Assembly: GCA_022457155.1 (NCBI GenBank)
Contig: JAJGOT010001015.1
Span: 40,113 to 104,112 of the forward strand
Source: Cladopsammia gracilis
Taxonomy: Eukaryota; Cnidaria; Anthozoa; Scleractinia; Dendrophylliidae
DNA: 64,000 nucleotides
Direction of reading: 5' to 3'
Positions within the stretch are counted from its first letter, which is position 1. Each line of letters opens with the position of its first letter. The translations under genes were made by a program, and so were the position numbers. Below the pieces are notes generated by a model. The model did not search any database. It was given only the letters and a program-made list of their open reading frames with translations, and was not told the origin of the DNA. This document shows positions 38,542 through 51,273 of this stretch, piece by piece.

Positions 38542-41500
38542 GGCCAGTACGACGATTTTGAGATCTGGTGCGCTCTAAGTGAGATTTTGCCAAAACTTGC
38601 TCCTCACGGCCCCAAACGTGCGTTTTGTGCACGTTTCATAGAAATGCAGTTTTCGCTTTTTGGCGATGATTTGAGGCCAATACCACGATTTTGAGATCCG
38701 GTGTGTTCAAAAGTGACATTTTGCCAAAACGTGCGTTTTGTGCACTTTTCATAGCAATGCACTGTTTTCGCTTTTTGGCAATGATTTGAGTCCAGCAGGA
38801 TGACTTTGAGATCTGGTGAGCTAAAAAGTGAGATTTTCAAAAAACTTGCTCCGCGCGGCCCGAAACGTACGTTTCGTGCATTTTTCATACAAATGCACTT
38901 TTTTCGGTTTTTGGCGATGATTTGAGGTCAGTACGACGATTTTGAGATCTGGTGTGTTCAAAAGTGAGATTTTGCCAAAACTTGCTCCGCACGGCCTGAA
39001 ACGCACGTTTTGTGCATTTTTCATAGAAATACACTGTTTTCGCTTTTTGGCGATGATTTGAGGTCAGTACGACGATTTTGAGATCTGGTGTGCTAAAAAG
39101 TGAGATTTTGCCAAAACTTGCTCCGCACGGCCCGAAACGTACGTTTTGTGCATTTTTCATAGAAATGCACTGTTTTCGCTTTTTGGCAATGATTAGAGGT
39201 CAGTACGACGATTTTGAGATCTGGTGTGCTAAAAAGTGAGATTTTGCCAAAACTTGCTCCGCACGGCCCCAAACGTGCGTTTTGTGCACTTTTCATAGAA
39301 ATGCACTGTTTTCGGTTTTTGGCGATGATTTGAGGTCAGTACGACGATTTTGAGATCTGCTGTGCTCAAAAGTAAGATTTTGCCAAAACGTGCTCCACAC
39401 GGCCCAAAAAGTTCGTTTTGTGCACTTTTCATAGAAATGCACTGTTTCCGCTTTTTTGCGATGATTTGAGGTCAGTACCACGATTTTGAGATCTGGTGTG
39501 CTAAAAAGTGAGATTTTGCCAAAACTTGCTCCGCACGGCCCCAAACGTGCGTTTTGTGCACTTTTCATAGAAATGCACTGTGTTCGCTTTTTGGCGATGA
39601 TTTGAGGCCAGTACCACATTTTTGTGATCCGGTGTGTTCAAAAGTGAGATTTTGCCAAACCTTGCTCCGCACGGCCCCAAACGTGCGTTTTGTGCACTTT
39701 TCATAGAAATGCACTGTTACCGCTTTTTTGCGATGATTTGAGGTCAGTACGACGATTTTGAGATCTGGTGTGCTAAAAAGTGAGATTTTGCCAAAACTTG
39801 CTCCGCACGGCCCGAAACGTATGTTTTGTGCACTTTTCATAGAAATGCACTGTGTTCGCTTTTTGGCGATGATTTCAGGTCAGTACGACAATTTTGAGAT
39901 CTGGTGTGTTCAAAAGTGAGATTTTGCCAAAACTTGCTCCACACGGCCCCAAACGTGCGTTTTGTGCACTTTACATAGAAATGCACTGTGTTCGCTTTTT
40001 GGCGATGATTTGAGGCCAGTACCACGTTTTTGTGATCCGGTGTGCTCAAAAGTGAGATTTTGCCAAAACGTGCTCCGCACGGCCCAAAAAGTTCGTTTTG
40101 TGCATTTTTCATAGAAAAGCGCTGTTTTCGGTTTTTGGCGATGATTTGAGGTCAGTACGACGATTTTGAGATCTGGTGTGCTAAAAAGTGAGATTTTGCT
40201 AAAACTTGCTCCGCACGGCCCGAAACGTACGTTTTGTGCATTTTTCATAGAAATGCACTGTTTTCGCTTTTTGGCAATGATTTGAGGTCAGTACGACGAT
40301 TTTGAGATCTGCTGTGCTCAAAAGTGAGATTTTGCCAAAACGTGCTCCACACGGCCCGAAAAGTTCGTTTTGTGCACTTTTCATAGAAATGCACTGTTTT
40401 CGCTTTTTGGCAATGATTTGAGGTCAGTACGACGATTTTGAGATCTGGTGTGCTAAAAAGTGAGATTTTGCCAAAACTTGCTCCGCACGGCCCGAAACGT
40501 ACGTTTTGTGCATTTTTCATAGAAATGGATTGTTTTCGCTTTTTGGCAATGATTCGAGGTCAGTACGACGATTTTGAGATCTGGTGAGATAAAAAGTGAG
40601 ATTTTGCCAAAAGTTGCTCCGCACGGCCCCAAACGTGCGTTTTGTGCACTTTTCATAGAAATGCACTGTGTTCGCTTTTTGGCGATGATTTGAGGTCAGT
40701 ACGACGATTTTGAGATCTGGTGTGCTAAAAAGTGAGATTTTGCCAAAACTTGCACCGCACGGCCCCAAACGTGCGTTTTGTGCACTTTTCATAGAAATGC
40801 ACTGTTACCGCTTTTTTGCGATGATTTGAGGTCAGTACGACGATTTTGAGATCTGGTGTGCTAAAAAGTGAGATTTTGCCAAAACTTGCACCGCACGGCC
40901 CCAAACGTACGTTTTGTGCATTTTTCATAGAAATGCACTGTTTTCGCTTTTTGGCAATGATTTGAGGTCAGTAGGACGATTTTGAGATCTGGTGTGCTAA
41001 AAGGTGAGATTTTGCCAAAAGTTGCTCCGCACGGCCCTAAACGTGCGTTTTGTGCACTTTTCATAGAAATGCACTGTGTTCGCTTTTTGGCGATGATTTG
41101 AGGCCAGTACCACATTTTTGTGATCCGGTGTGTTCAAAAGTGAGATTTTGCCAAACCTTGCTCCGCACGGCCCCAAACGTGCGTTTTGTGCACTTTTCAT
41201 AGAAATGCACTGTTACCGCTTTTTTGCGATGATTTGAGGTCAGTACGACGATTTTGAGATCTGCTGTGCTCAAAAGTGAGATTTTGCCAAAACGTGCTCC
41301 ACACGGCCCGAAAAGTTCGTTTTGTGCACTTTTCATAGAAATGCACTGTTTCCGCATTTTTACGATGATTTGAGGTCAGTACCACGATTTTGAGATCTGG
41401 TGTGCTAAAAAGTGAGATTTTCCCAAAACTTGCTCTGCACGGCCCGAAACGTACGTTTTGTGCATTTTTCATAGAAATGCACTGTTTTCGCTTTTTGGCA

Positions 41501-42133
41501 ATGATTTGAGGTCAGTAGGACGATTTTGAGATCTGGTGTGCTAAAAAGTGAGATTTTGCCAAAACTTGCTCCGCACGGCCCGAAACGTACGTTTTGTGCA
41601 TTTTTCATAGAAATGCACTGTTTTCGCTTTTTGGCAATGATTTGAGGTCAGTAGGACGATTTTGAGATCTGGTGTGCTAAAAGGTGAGATTTTGCCAAAA
41701 CTTGCACCGCACGGCCCCAAACGTGCGTTTTGTGCACTTTTCATAGACATGCACTGTTACCGCTTTTTTGCGATGATTTGAGGTCAGTACGACGATTTTG
41801 AGATCTGGTGTGCTGAAAAGTGAGATTTTGCCAAAACTTGCTCCGCACGGCCCCAAACGTACGTTTTGTGCATTTTTCATAGAAATGCACTATTTTCGCT
41901 TTTTGGCAATGATTCGAGGTCAGTACGACGATTTTGAGATCTGGTGTGCTAAAAAGTGAGATTTTGCTAAAACTTGCTCCGCACGGCCCGAAACGTACGT
42001 TTTGGGCATTTTTCATAGAAATGCACTGTTTTCGCTTTTTGGCAATGATTTGAGGTCAGTAGGACGATTTTGAGATCTGGTGTGCTAAAAGGTGAGATTT
42101 TGCCAAAACTTGCACCGCACGGCCCCAAACATG
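38532..42133. repeat. satA main array, copy 2 (about 26 monomers)
   Basis: Same 136-bp monomers as copy 1, in nearly the same monomer-by-monomer order as copy 3 until 42,133. There it jumps into the RTE linker, at CCAAACATG next to CTTTCCAGG. Confidence 0.95.
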
Positions 42134-42397
42134 CTTTCCAGGTATCCATTGTTATCCACTCTTTCCTCCTCTTTCGTCCTCTTCCTAAGCAAGCTTCACT
42201 GGTCTGTGTATAGGCTGATCTTATTTGCTTCCACGCGGTGTCGATTCCAACCGACTCTGTCTGGGTGTAGTTTTCAGCATCTGCCAAAACTTGGAACTTG
42301 TTCTTCAGCTTAAGGATGAAGGCATTCTTTATTTTAGGGTCGCGCAGCTTCTCCACGTCAAACTGCTGTTGTCTTGGTTTCTCAGGTCCATTCTTTC
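42134..42397 (-). pseudogene. RTE-like linker fragment, copy 2
   Basis: Minus-strand linker only (RKRRKEWITMDTWKA, KNKFQVLADAENYTQTESVG). The reverse transcriptase that should follow is deleted. Confidence 0.8.
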
Positions 42398-43380
42398 TTT
42401 TTTTTTTTTTTTTTTTGTAGATGCATGTTTATTTACATTTACTCCTTATAGATACAAACAGTACAAACTAACTTACACTACAACTAACAAAACAAAAGTT
42501 AGTTATTGACAGTACAGACTTACGTTACTTTGTAAAACTAATAATACTAGCAATACAACGCTAACAGTACAAATAATAGAAACAATACTTAGACAACCTT
42601 GTAAAACTAATAATACTAGCAATACGACACTAACAGTTCGAAATATTTGTCCTGCTTTATAACATATAGAAAGAAAAATGAATGACAAAGCAAAGGGAAC
42701 TAAATGTTTTGTAAAAAGTCCCATTTTTTAATATATTTATCTTGTTCATCTGATTTGATTGCAATGTATTTTTCTAACATTAATTTGTCACGAACTAAAG
42801 ATATAAATTCGCTAAACTGAAATTTATCTTTGGCACCGGCTTTGACGTATAAATAGTATTTTCCTATAATGATAAGATGATTTAGGGCTAAACAGTAGCG
42901 AGAAGAGCAAAATATACCGTATAAAACATCCAAGTTCGAAAGATGGACCTTTTTTCGACTGTGGGCACTATACCAGTCTTGGAATTCGACCCAGAAAGAG
43001 CTAGCTTGCGTGCATTCTATGAACAAGTGCCAGATAGTGTGGATCTCAGAAGGGCAAAAAGGACAATTTGGAGAGTCGACCTTCTTCATTTTATGTAATA
43101 AGCTATTCGTAGGTAGAATGCGATGAATGATCTTGTACTGGAACATCATCATTTTAGTTTCTTTTGTAACATTAAAGGGTAAAAGGTAAACCTTACTCAG
43201 ATTATTCTTTTCTAATCCATGTTCTATAAGTTTCTTTTCTGCCGTGGGAGGAGGTAACTTTTCCAAAGATAGTAGTTTTTCATAGAGAGCTTTGCATGTC
43301 AACGAGTCACTAATTGAAACAAGGGGTACAATGTGTGGTAGGTCGTTTGACTTTAATAGTTTTTTCCAGGAATGAGGGAT
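42398..43380 (-). mobile_element. 5'-truncated L1/Tx1-like insertion with poly(A), copy 2
   Basis: A minus-strand element of about 985 bp inserted in the RTE fragment. It has a 19-nt poly(T) at 42,398-42,416 (its 3' poly(A)) and an AATAAA signal (as TTTATT) about 13 bp inside it. A 3' region contains a 69-bp-period duplication (GTAAAACTAATAATACTAGC at 42,532 and 42,601). The frame from about 43,302 to 42,700 encodes a C-terminal retrotransposon domain with a zinc-knuckle-like CPFCPSEIHTIWHLFIEC. Only the tail of the element was copied, as usual for L1-type insertion. No clear target-site duplication; copy 1 shows the empty site near 17,616. Confidence 0.88.
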
Positions 43381-43742
43381 AGTTTCACTTTCAGAGTTGC
43401 AGTGACAAGGTGGTGATCACTGCCAACATCTGCTCCTCTTTTCACTCTAACGTCTTGCAGCGATCTTCTCCACACCCCATTAATCATCAGGTGGTCGATC
43501 TGATTCTTGTCTCTGCCGTTAGGTGAACACCAGGTAAGTTTATGATGTCTGGGTGTGCAAAGAGAGTCCCGCCAATGACAAGATCGTATGTCCAGCAGCA
43601 TTCAAGCAGTCTCTCTCCATTGTTGTTCATACTTCCACACCCTTTCTTACCCATGGCTCTCTCGTAGTTGGTGTTATCATTTCCAACTTTAGCATTCAAG
43701 TCTCCCATCACTATCTTCATTTCATGTCTTGGTATGTTCTCT
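43381..43742 (-). pseudogene. RTE-like endonuclease fragment, copy 2
   Basis: Same endonuclease blocks as copy 1 (GDLNAKVG, TWCSPNGRDKNQIDHLMI, SDHHLVTATLKVKL), separated from its linker by the L1-like insertion. Confidence 0.82.
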
Positions 43743-44352
43743 AAAACTTGCTCCGCGCGGCCCGAAACGTACGTTTTGTGCATTTTTCATATAAATGCAC
43801 TGTTTTCGCTTTTTGGCGATGATTTGAGGCTAGTACCACGATTTTGACATCCGGTGTGCTCAAAAGTGAGGTTTTGCCAAAACTTCCTCCGCACTGTTTT
43901 TGCTTTTTGGCGATGGGTTGAGGCGAGTATGAAGATTTTGAGATCCAGTGCGTTCAAAAGTGAGATTTTGCAAAAACTTGCTCCACACGGCCCGAAACGT
44001 ACGTTTTGTGCATTTTTCATAGGAATTCACTGTTTTCGGTTTTTGGCGATGATTTAAGGTCAGTACGACGATTTTGAGATCTGCTGTGCTCAAAAGTGAG
44101 ATTTTGCCAAAACGTGCTCCGCACGGCCCAAAACGTGCATTTTGTCCACTTTTCATAGAAATGCACTGTTTTCTCTTTTTGGCGAAGATTTGAGGTCAGT
44201 ACGACGATTTTGAGATCTGGTGTGCTCAAAAGTGAGGTTTTGCCAAAACTTGCTCCGCACGGCCCCAAACGTGCGTTTTGTGCATTTTTCATAGAAATGC
44301 ACTGTTTTTGGTTTCTAGCGATGATTTGAGGTCAGTACGACGATTTTGAGAT
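43743..44352. repeat. satA short array, copy 2
   Basis: About 4.4 monomers. About 54 bp are missing near 43,894 compared with copy 1, across a shared GCAC. Confidence 0.93.
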
Positions 44353-46119
44353 AAGAAAGGTGGCGTTGTGGCACCTAGAAAAATGGTTATAGACAATATT
44401 GAATGTTTACAAAATAAAGTGGACCTTGTCGACGTTTGGAGAGTTAAAAATCCACAATCTAGAAGTTACACTTGGAGCCAAAAATCTCCACCGATTTTCT
44501 GTCGTTTAGATTACTGGCTTGATATCAAACAACTTACAGGATTTTGTAAATACAACAGGAAGCGAGAATTTATCAGACAAAAGGTGTATCGGGGATTGGA
44601 TTAAGTATAATATTCGGAACCATGCTATTTTGTTCTCGAAAAAGAAAGCCAAAGAACTATCTGCAATGGAAAAAAACTTACAAGTATACGAGGAAGCAAC
44701 TAAAAAATTGAACAGGACCCTTCCGACTCTAACCTAAATACTCTAAATGAAGCAAAAGAAACTCTAGAAAGTTATTAGGAGGAAAAAACAAGGGGTGTAA
44801 TTATTCGCGCAAGGGCACGATGACACGAGCATGGCGAGAGAAGTACAAAATATTTTCTAAATTTAGAAAAGCGTAATCACGTCAAAAAACATATAAGAAA
44901 ACTATTAATAAGTGGTGCCATTACATGTGATCCTTTTGGGATACTGAACGACCAAAAAACGTTTTTACCATAGCTTGTACCAATCAAACGTAACAGATGA
45001 GGATAAAGAAAATGCAAAGGAATTTTTAAATAATTTGAATATGCCAAGATTATCAGAAGGGCAAAAACAATCTTGTGAAGAAGAAATATTTTTTGTAGAA
45101 ATTACAGCCATTCTTAACAGTTTTGAGAGTAACAAATCCCTTGGTAATGATCGAATACCAATAGAAGTTTACAAAAGTTGCTGGGAATTCATTTGTGATC
45201 CAGTTATGGAAAGTGTGAGGGAGTGTTTCAACCACGGCGAAATGTCTAGCTCTCAAAGAAAAGCAATTATAACTCTTATAGAAAAGCAACATAAAGATCG
45301 AACTCTCATTGAAAATTGGAGGCCAATCTCTCTTATTAATGTGGATGCAAAAATAATTTCAAAAGTGATTGCTTTAAGATTAAAGAAAGTTTTACCGAAT
45401 ATCATACATCATAATCAAACAGGTTATGTTGAAGATGGCTGTATTGGTGAGACTATTCGATCAATTTTCGACTGAACAAGACTGAACAGGAAACATTATG
45501 TCACTTTCTCTTTTGCTGTCGACATTCACATATGTTGTGGAAAAATGTTGAACAGTATTATTTAACAATAACAAAGGAATTTCACGGGTTGCGTTTACGA
45601 GAGGTTATAATTGGAATAACGATGTCAAAATGTCCAGTGTTAAATTATCTGATATTAATTGGTAAATTGTATTTATGGGATTGCAGAAAGAAACAGGTAC
45701 TTCCAAACATCGAAGGTTTCAAATTTAAAGTAAGAATTAAATACCAAGTTAAAAAATATATTTCTATTAAGAATAATAAACAAGAAATCTTTTATGAGAA
45801 ATGGCCAAAAGACATTTACCCCCTTTAATTAAGTTCGTGTATATGCTTTTGTGTGTATGTTCGTGTGTCTTCTTGTTTTATCTTAGGGTGTACCGTAAAT
45901 AACTGTCAATTTCTCTCTTATCAACCTAATTAAGCATTAATACAAGCCTCATTCAGCAATTGCGCGGCTGTTTTTGGCTGTAATGTATATAATCTGTGAA
46001 ATCTTGACAATTGTAAGTATGTCTGTTATGGCGGTTGTTTAAAATATTGTAATTTTTTTCTTTTTAAGTAGTTCTTTGTAATTAAAGTAAAACAAGAAAA
46101 ATAATAATGATAATAAAAA
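44353..46119 (+). mobile_element. L1/Tx1-like retrotransposon, internally deleted, copy 2
   Basis: Endonuclease end (VDVWRVKNPQSRSYTW), linker and early reverse transcriptase (GNDRIPIEVYKSCWE, NWRPISLINVDAKIISKVI, NQTGYVEDGCIGETIRSIF) run to 45,475. The catalytic core is then missing. The C-terminal end (LNYLILIGKLYLWDCRKKQ, YEKWPKDIYPL) and a 3' untranslated part continue to an A-rich end near 46,115, where satA resumes. The element is dead, but its 3' end is well defined. Confidence 0.83.
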
Positions 46120-47095
46120 CTGTTTTTTCTTTTTTGGCGATGATTTGATTTTGAGATCTGGCGTGCTCAAAAGTGAGATTTTGCCAAAACCTGCTCCGCA
46201 CGGCCCCAAACGTGCGTTTTGTGCACTTTTCATAGAAATGCCACTGTTTTCCAGATTTGGTGGTGATTTGAGGCCAGAACGACGATTTTCAGAGCTGGTG
46301 TGCTCAAAAGTGACATTTAGCCAAAACTTGCTCCGCACGGCAACAAACGTGGGATTTATGCACTTTTCATGGAAATGCCACTGTTTTCGCTTGGTGACGA
46401 TTTGAGGCCATTACGACGATTTCGAGATCTGATGAGCTCAAAAGTGAGATTTTGCCAATATAGGCTCAGCACGGCTTCAAACGTGCGTTTTGTGTATTTT
46501 TCATAGAAATGGCACTGTTTTCACTTTTTGGCAATGATTTGAGGCGAATACGACGATTTTGAGATCTGGTGTGCTCAAAAGTGAGATTTAGCCAAAACTT
46601 GCTCCGCACGGAACCAAAGGTTGGATTTGTGCACTTTTCATGGAAATGCCAGTGTTTTCTCTTGGAGATGATTTGAGGCCAGTTCGACGATTTCGAGGTC
46701 TGATGAGCTCAAAAGTGAGATTTTGCCAAAACGTGCTCCTCCCGTCCCCAAACGTGCGTTTTGTGCACTGTTTTCACATTTTGGCGATGGTTTGAGGCCA
46801 ATACGACGATTTTCAGATCTGGTGTGCTCTCAAGTTAGATTTAGCCAAAACTTGCTCCGCACGACCCAAACGTACGTTTTGTGCACTTTTGTTAGAAATG
46901 CCACTGTTTTCGCTTTTTGTCGATGATTTGAGGCCAGTACGACGATTTTGAGATCTGGTGTGAGGAAAAGTGAGATTCTGCAAAAATTTGCTCCACACGC
47001 ACTTTTCATGGAAATCGCGATGTTTCCCCGATTTGGCGTAGATTTGAGAGCAGTACGACGATTTTCAGATGTGGTGTGCGGAAAAGTGAGATTTT
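46120..47095. repeat. satA diverged array after the L1-like element, copy 2
   Basis: About seven older-looking monomers with many small differences and deletions (for example GCCACTGTTTTC variants, and missing middle segments). It passes into reverse-oriented satB at about 47,095. Not represented in copies 1 or 3 within the window. Confidence 0.88.
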
Positions 47096-50000
47096 AAAAT
47101 ATACAACTTCGTTGGATAAAAAGATCCTATAGTTCAAAACAAAAGTAGTAGTTTGAAGATGAAGCACAGGATTGAAAGGATTGAAGTGGATTACCGTTTA
47201 TCTTGAAATCAAAGTTGCCTTTGTTTGCTGGAGTGTCAATCGTGACATTTATCTGAAATCAAAATGCGTGCGTTATAACGGCTCTCTCTATTTTGTGCTG
47301 CTTTACTTAGTTGTATTTGCTTAGTTAATGTTTGTAAGATGGAAAAATATATTGTTTGTTTGTCATAACATATGTGACATTTGTTGGCTCCTAGGAGAAA
47401 AATTACGGAGCCTGTTCGTCAATATTTCGGGCATTTTCGGTTTTAGCCGTGGCACGTCGTGAATACTCTTCGTAAATGCATAGTCATGACACTGTCCCGC
47501 CGAAATGGCAAAATGTCGTTTAACTTATTTCCACGTTATATCGCCAAATGGCACAAAATAAACAACTTAGTTGGATAAAAAGATCCTATAGCACAAAATA
47601 AAAGTAGTAGTTTGGAGACAAAGCGCAAGATTCCAAGGATTGAAGTGGATTAAGATTTAGGTTGATAGAAAAGTTGTCTTTGTTTTCTGTAGAGGCAGTG
47701 TCAATCGTGACATTTATCTGAAATCAAAATGCGTGCGTTATAACGGCTCAAACCATTTTTAGCTGCTTAACTTCGTTCCATTTGCTTAATCAATGTTTGT
47801 AAGATAGAAAGCTAAAAGGTTTGTTTGTCATAACTTATGAGTCATTTGTTGGCTCCTAGGAGAAAAATTACGGAGCGTCTTCGTAAATATATCGAGCATT
47901 TTCGGTTTTGGCCGTCGCACTTCGTGAATACTCTTCGTAAATGAATACTGATGAGACTGTCCCACCGAAATGGCAAAATGTCGCTAAGCTTTTTTCCGCG
48001 TTATATCGCCAAATGGCACAAAATATACAACTTAGTTGGATAAAAAGATCCTATAGTACAAACCAAAAGTAGTAGTTTGGAGATAAAGCGCAAGATTGCA
48101 AGGATTGAAGTGGATTACAGTTTAGCTTCATATCAAAGCTGCCTTTGTTTGCAGGAGAGGCATTGTCAAATGTGACATTTATCTGAAATCAAAATGTGTG
48201 CGTTATAACGGCTCAGTCTATTTTGAGCCGCTTTAGTTGCATTTGCTTAGCTAATGTTTGTAAGATGGAAAAATAAATTGGTTGTTTCATAACTTATGAG
48301 ACATTTGTTGGCTCCTAGGAGAAAAATTACGGAGCCTCTTCGGCCATTTTTCGAAAATTTTCGGTTTTAAGCTCGCACCTCGTGAATACTATTCGTAAAT
48401 TCATAGTAATGACACTGTCCCGCCGAAATGGCAAAATGTCACTTAGCTTATTTCCACTTTATACCGCCAAATGGCACAAAATATACAACTTGGTTAGATA
48501 AAAAGATCCTATAGTAGAAACCAAAAGTAGTAGTTTGGAGATAAAGCGCAGGATTGCAAGGATTGAAGTGGATTAAGATTGAAAAGTTGTCTTTGTTTGC
48601 AGGAGAGGCAGTGTCAATCGTGACATTTATCTGAAACCAAAATGCGTGCGTTATAACGGCTTGGTCTATTTTGAGCTGCTTTACTTCCTTCCATTTGCTT
48701 AGTAAATGTTTGTAAGATAGAAAAATAAATTGCTTGTTTGTCATAAGTTGGCTCCTAGGGGAAAAATTACGGAGCCTCTTCGTCAATATTTCGGGCCTTT
48801 TCGCTTTTTCGCCCTCGCACTTCGTGAATACTCTTCGTAAATGCATACTAATGACACTGTTTTGCCGAAATGCCAAAATGTCGCTTAACTTCTTTCCACG
48901 TTATATCGCCAAATGGCACAAAATATACAACTTAGTTGGATAAAAAGATCCTATTGCACAAAAAAAAGTAGTAGTTTGGAGACAAAGCGCAGGATTCCAA
49001 GGATTGAAGTGGACTAAGATTTAGGTTGACATAAAAATTGTCTTTGTTTGCTGTAGAGGCAGTGTCAATCATGACATTTGTCTGAAATCAAAATGCGTGC
49101 GTTATAACGGCACCGTCTATTTTTGGCTGCTTTACTTCGTTGCATTTCCTTAGTTCATGTTTGTAAGATGCAAAAATTAATTGTTCGTTTGTCATAACTT
49201 ATGAGACATTTGTTGGCTCCGAGGAGAAAAATTACGGAGCTTCGTCGATATTTCGGGCATTTTCGGTCTTAGCCGTTGCACTTCGTGAATACTCCTCGTA
49301 AAAGCATATTGATGATAATGTCTCGCCGAAATGGCAAATTGTGGCTTCGCTTATTTCCACGTTATATCGCCAAATGGTACAAAATATAAACCTTGGTTGG
49401 ATAAAAAGATCCTATAGTACAAACCAAAAGTAATAGTTTGGAGATAAAGCGCAGGATTGCAAGGATTGAAATGGATTACAGTTTAGCTGGAAATCAAAGT
49501 TGCCTTTGTTTGCTGGAGAGGCAGTGTCAATCGTGACATTTATCTGAAACCAAAATGCGTGCGTTACAACTGCTCAAAGTATTTTTAGCTGCTTTACTTC
49601 GTTGAATTTGCGTAGTTAATGTTTGTAAGATGCAAAAATTAATTGTTCGCTTGTCATAACTTATAAGACATTTGTTGGCTCCGAGGAGAAAAATTACGGA
49701 GCTTCGTCGATATTTCGGGCATTTTCGGTCTTAGCCGGTGCACTTCGTGAATACTCCTCGTAAAAGCATATTGACAATAATGTCTCGCCGAAATGGCAAA
49801 TTGTGGCTTCGCTTATTTCCACTTTATACCGCCAAATGGTACAAAATATCAAACTTGGTTGGATAAAAGGATCCTATACTACAAACCAAAAGTAGTAGTT
49901 TGGAGATAAAGCACAGGATTGTAAGGATTGAAGTGGATTACAGTTTAGCTTGATATCAAAGTTGCCTTTGTTTGCAGGAGAGGCATTGTCAATCGTGACA

Positions 50001-50465
50001 TTTATCTGAAACCAAAATGCGTGCGTTATAACGGCTCGGCCTATTTTGAGCTGCTTTACTTCGTTCCATTTGCTTAGTAAATGTTTGTAAGATAAAAAAA
50101 TAAATTGCTTGTTTGTCATTAGTTGGCTCCTAGGAGAAACATTACGGATCCTCTTCGTAAATATTTCGGGCCTTTTCGCTTTTTCGCCCTCGCACTTCGT
50201 GAATACTCTTCGTAAATGCATACTAATCACACTGTTTTGCCGAAATGACAAAATGTCGCTTACCTTATTTATCCACGTTATATCGCCAAAGGGCACAAAA
50301 TATACAAGTTGGTTGGATAAAGATATCCTATAGTACAAAATAAAAGTAGTACTTTGGAGACAAAGCGCAGGATTGCAAGGATTGAAGTGGATTAAGATTT
50401 AGCTTGATATAAAAGTTGAATTAGTTTGCTGTAGAGGCAGTGTCAATCGTGACATTTATCTGAAA
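47096..50465. repeat. satB array, reverse orientation
   Basis: Seven to eight monomers, the reverse complement of the array at 19.6-34.7 kb. The GGATAAAAAGATCCTATAG landmark recurs every 440-465 bp (47,115; 47,573; 48,038; 48,497; 48,937; 49,399; 49,860; 50,318). It is more diverged from monomer to monomer than the forward array and has no MITE-like inserts. Confidence 0.92.
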
Positions 50466-50469
50466 TAAT

Positions 50470-50984
50470 GACGTTTCTAGAAAACTCGAGCCTTCAGTTG
50501 TTTAGAACAGCAACACTTACCATGGTACTCCCAAATATGGAGTCACGAAATCCTATGGATCGGTTATATGCAGAAAATCACTCAAAAACGTAAAAAGTCA
50601 CTGACGACAATAACTTAAGGGAGTTGCACTAGCATTCATTTAGCCCATGTTTTTTTAATTGCTCTGATCGGTTAGATTTAAAAGCTATGGTACGTAAAAT
50701 ATCAATTTTGTTATCAAGGCGCAAAAGAAAACTGTCGAAGTCTAGGATGCCGCCGCCTACGCTTGTTGCAAAAACATGATATTTGGCGACAATCAAACAG
50801 TAGTTAAGAACTTTCCAATTGTTTGACTCTTTGTGCCAACCGTATAAAAAGGTATTTTCAGATAAGGTCAGTTTTTCATTAAATTAGAAAAAAAGTCCAA
50901 AACAACGAGGATACACTGCAAGTAATTAACATGTGTCTTAGAGATTGATTTTCAAGGTTACATAAAGGACGGACTTGCCAGACT
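50470..50984. other. Left segment of composite unit, copy 3; no gene seen
   Basis: Equivalent of 10,825-11,339, matching copy 2 more closely than copy 1. Confidence 0.6.
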
Positions 50985-51273
50985 TAGAAATCGCACTGTT
51001 TTGCCGATTTGGCGACGATTTGAGGCCAGGACGCCGATTTCGAGATCTGGTGTGCTCAAAAGTGAGATTTTGCTAAAACTTGCTCCGCACGGCCCCAAAC
51101 CTGCGTTTCGTACACTTTTCATAGAAATCGCACTGCTTTCCTGATTTGGCGATGATTTGAGGCCAGTACGACGATTTTGAGATTTGGTGTGTGCTCAAAA
51201 GTGAGATTTTGCCAAAACGTGCTCCGCACGGCCCCAAACGTGCGTTTTGTGCACTTTTCATAGAAATCGCACA
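50985..51273. repeat. satA pair, copy 3
   Basis: Same diverged pair as in the other copies. Confidence 0.85.

Larger units (their letters stand above)
35110..47095. repeat. Composite repeat unit, copy 2
   Basis: Near-identical to copy 3 from 35,110 to about 42,133 (offset 15,360-15,362 bp; only two differences noted by eye in the parts compared). It then lacks about 3.8 kb (end of satA array plus the RTE reverse transcriptase) and resumes at an offset of about 19,196 bp. It has the fullest L1-like 3' end, followed by a further satA stretch. Confidence 0.85.

Noticed and set aside
42391..43385. Target-site duplication around the L1-like insertion
   Set aside because: Comparison with the empty site in copy 1 shows a few bases lost or changed at the junction and no clean duplication.
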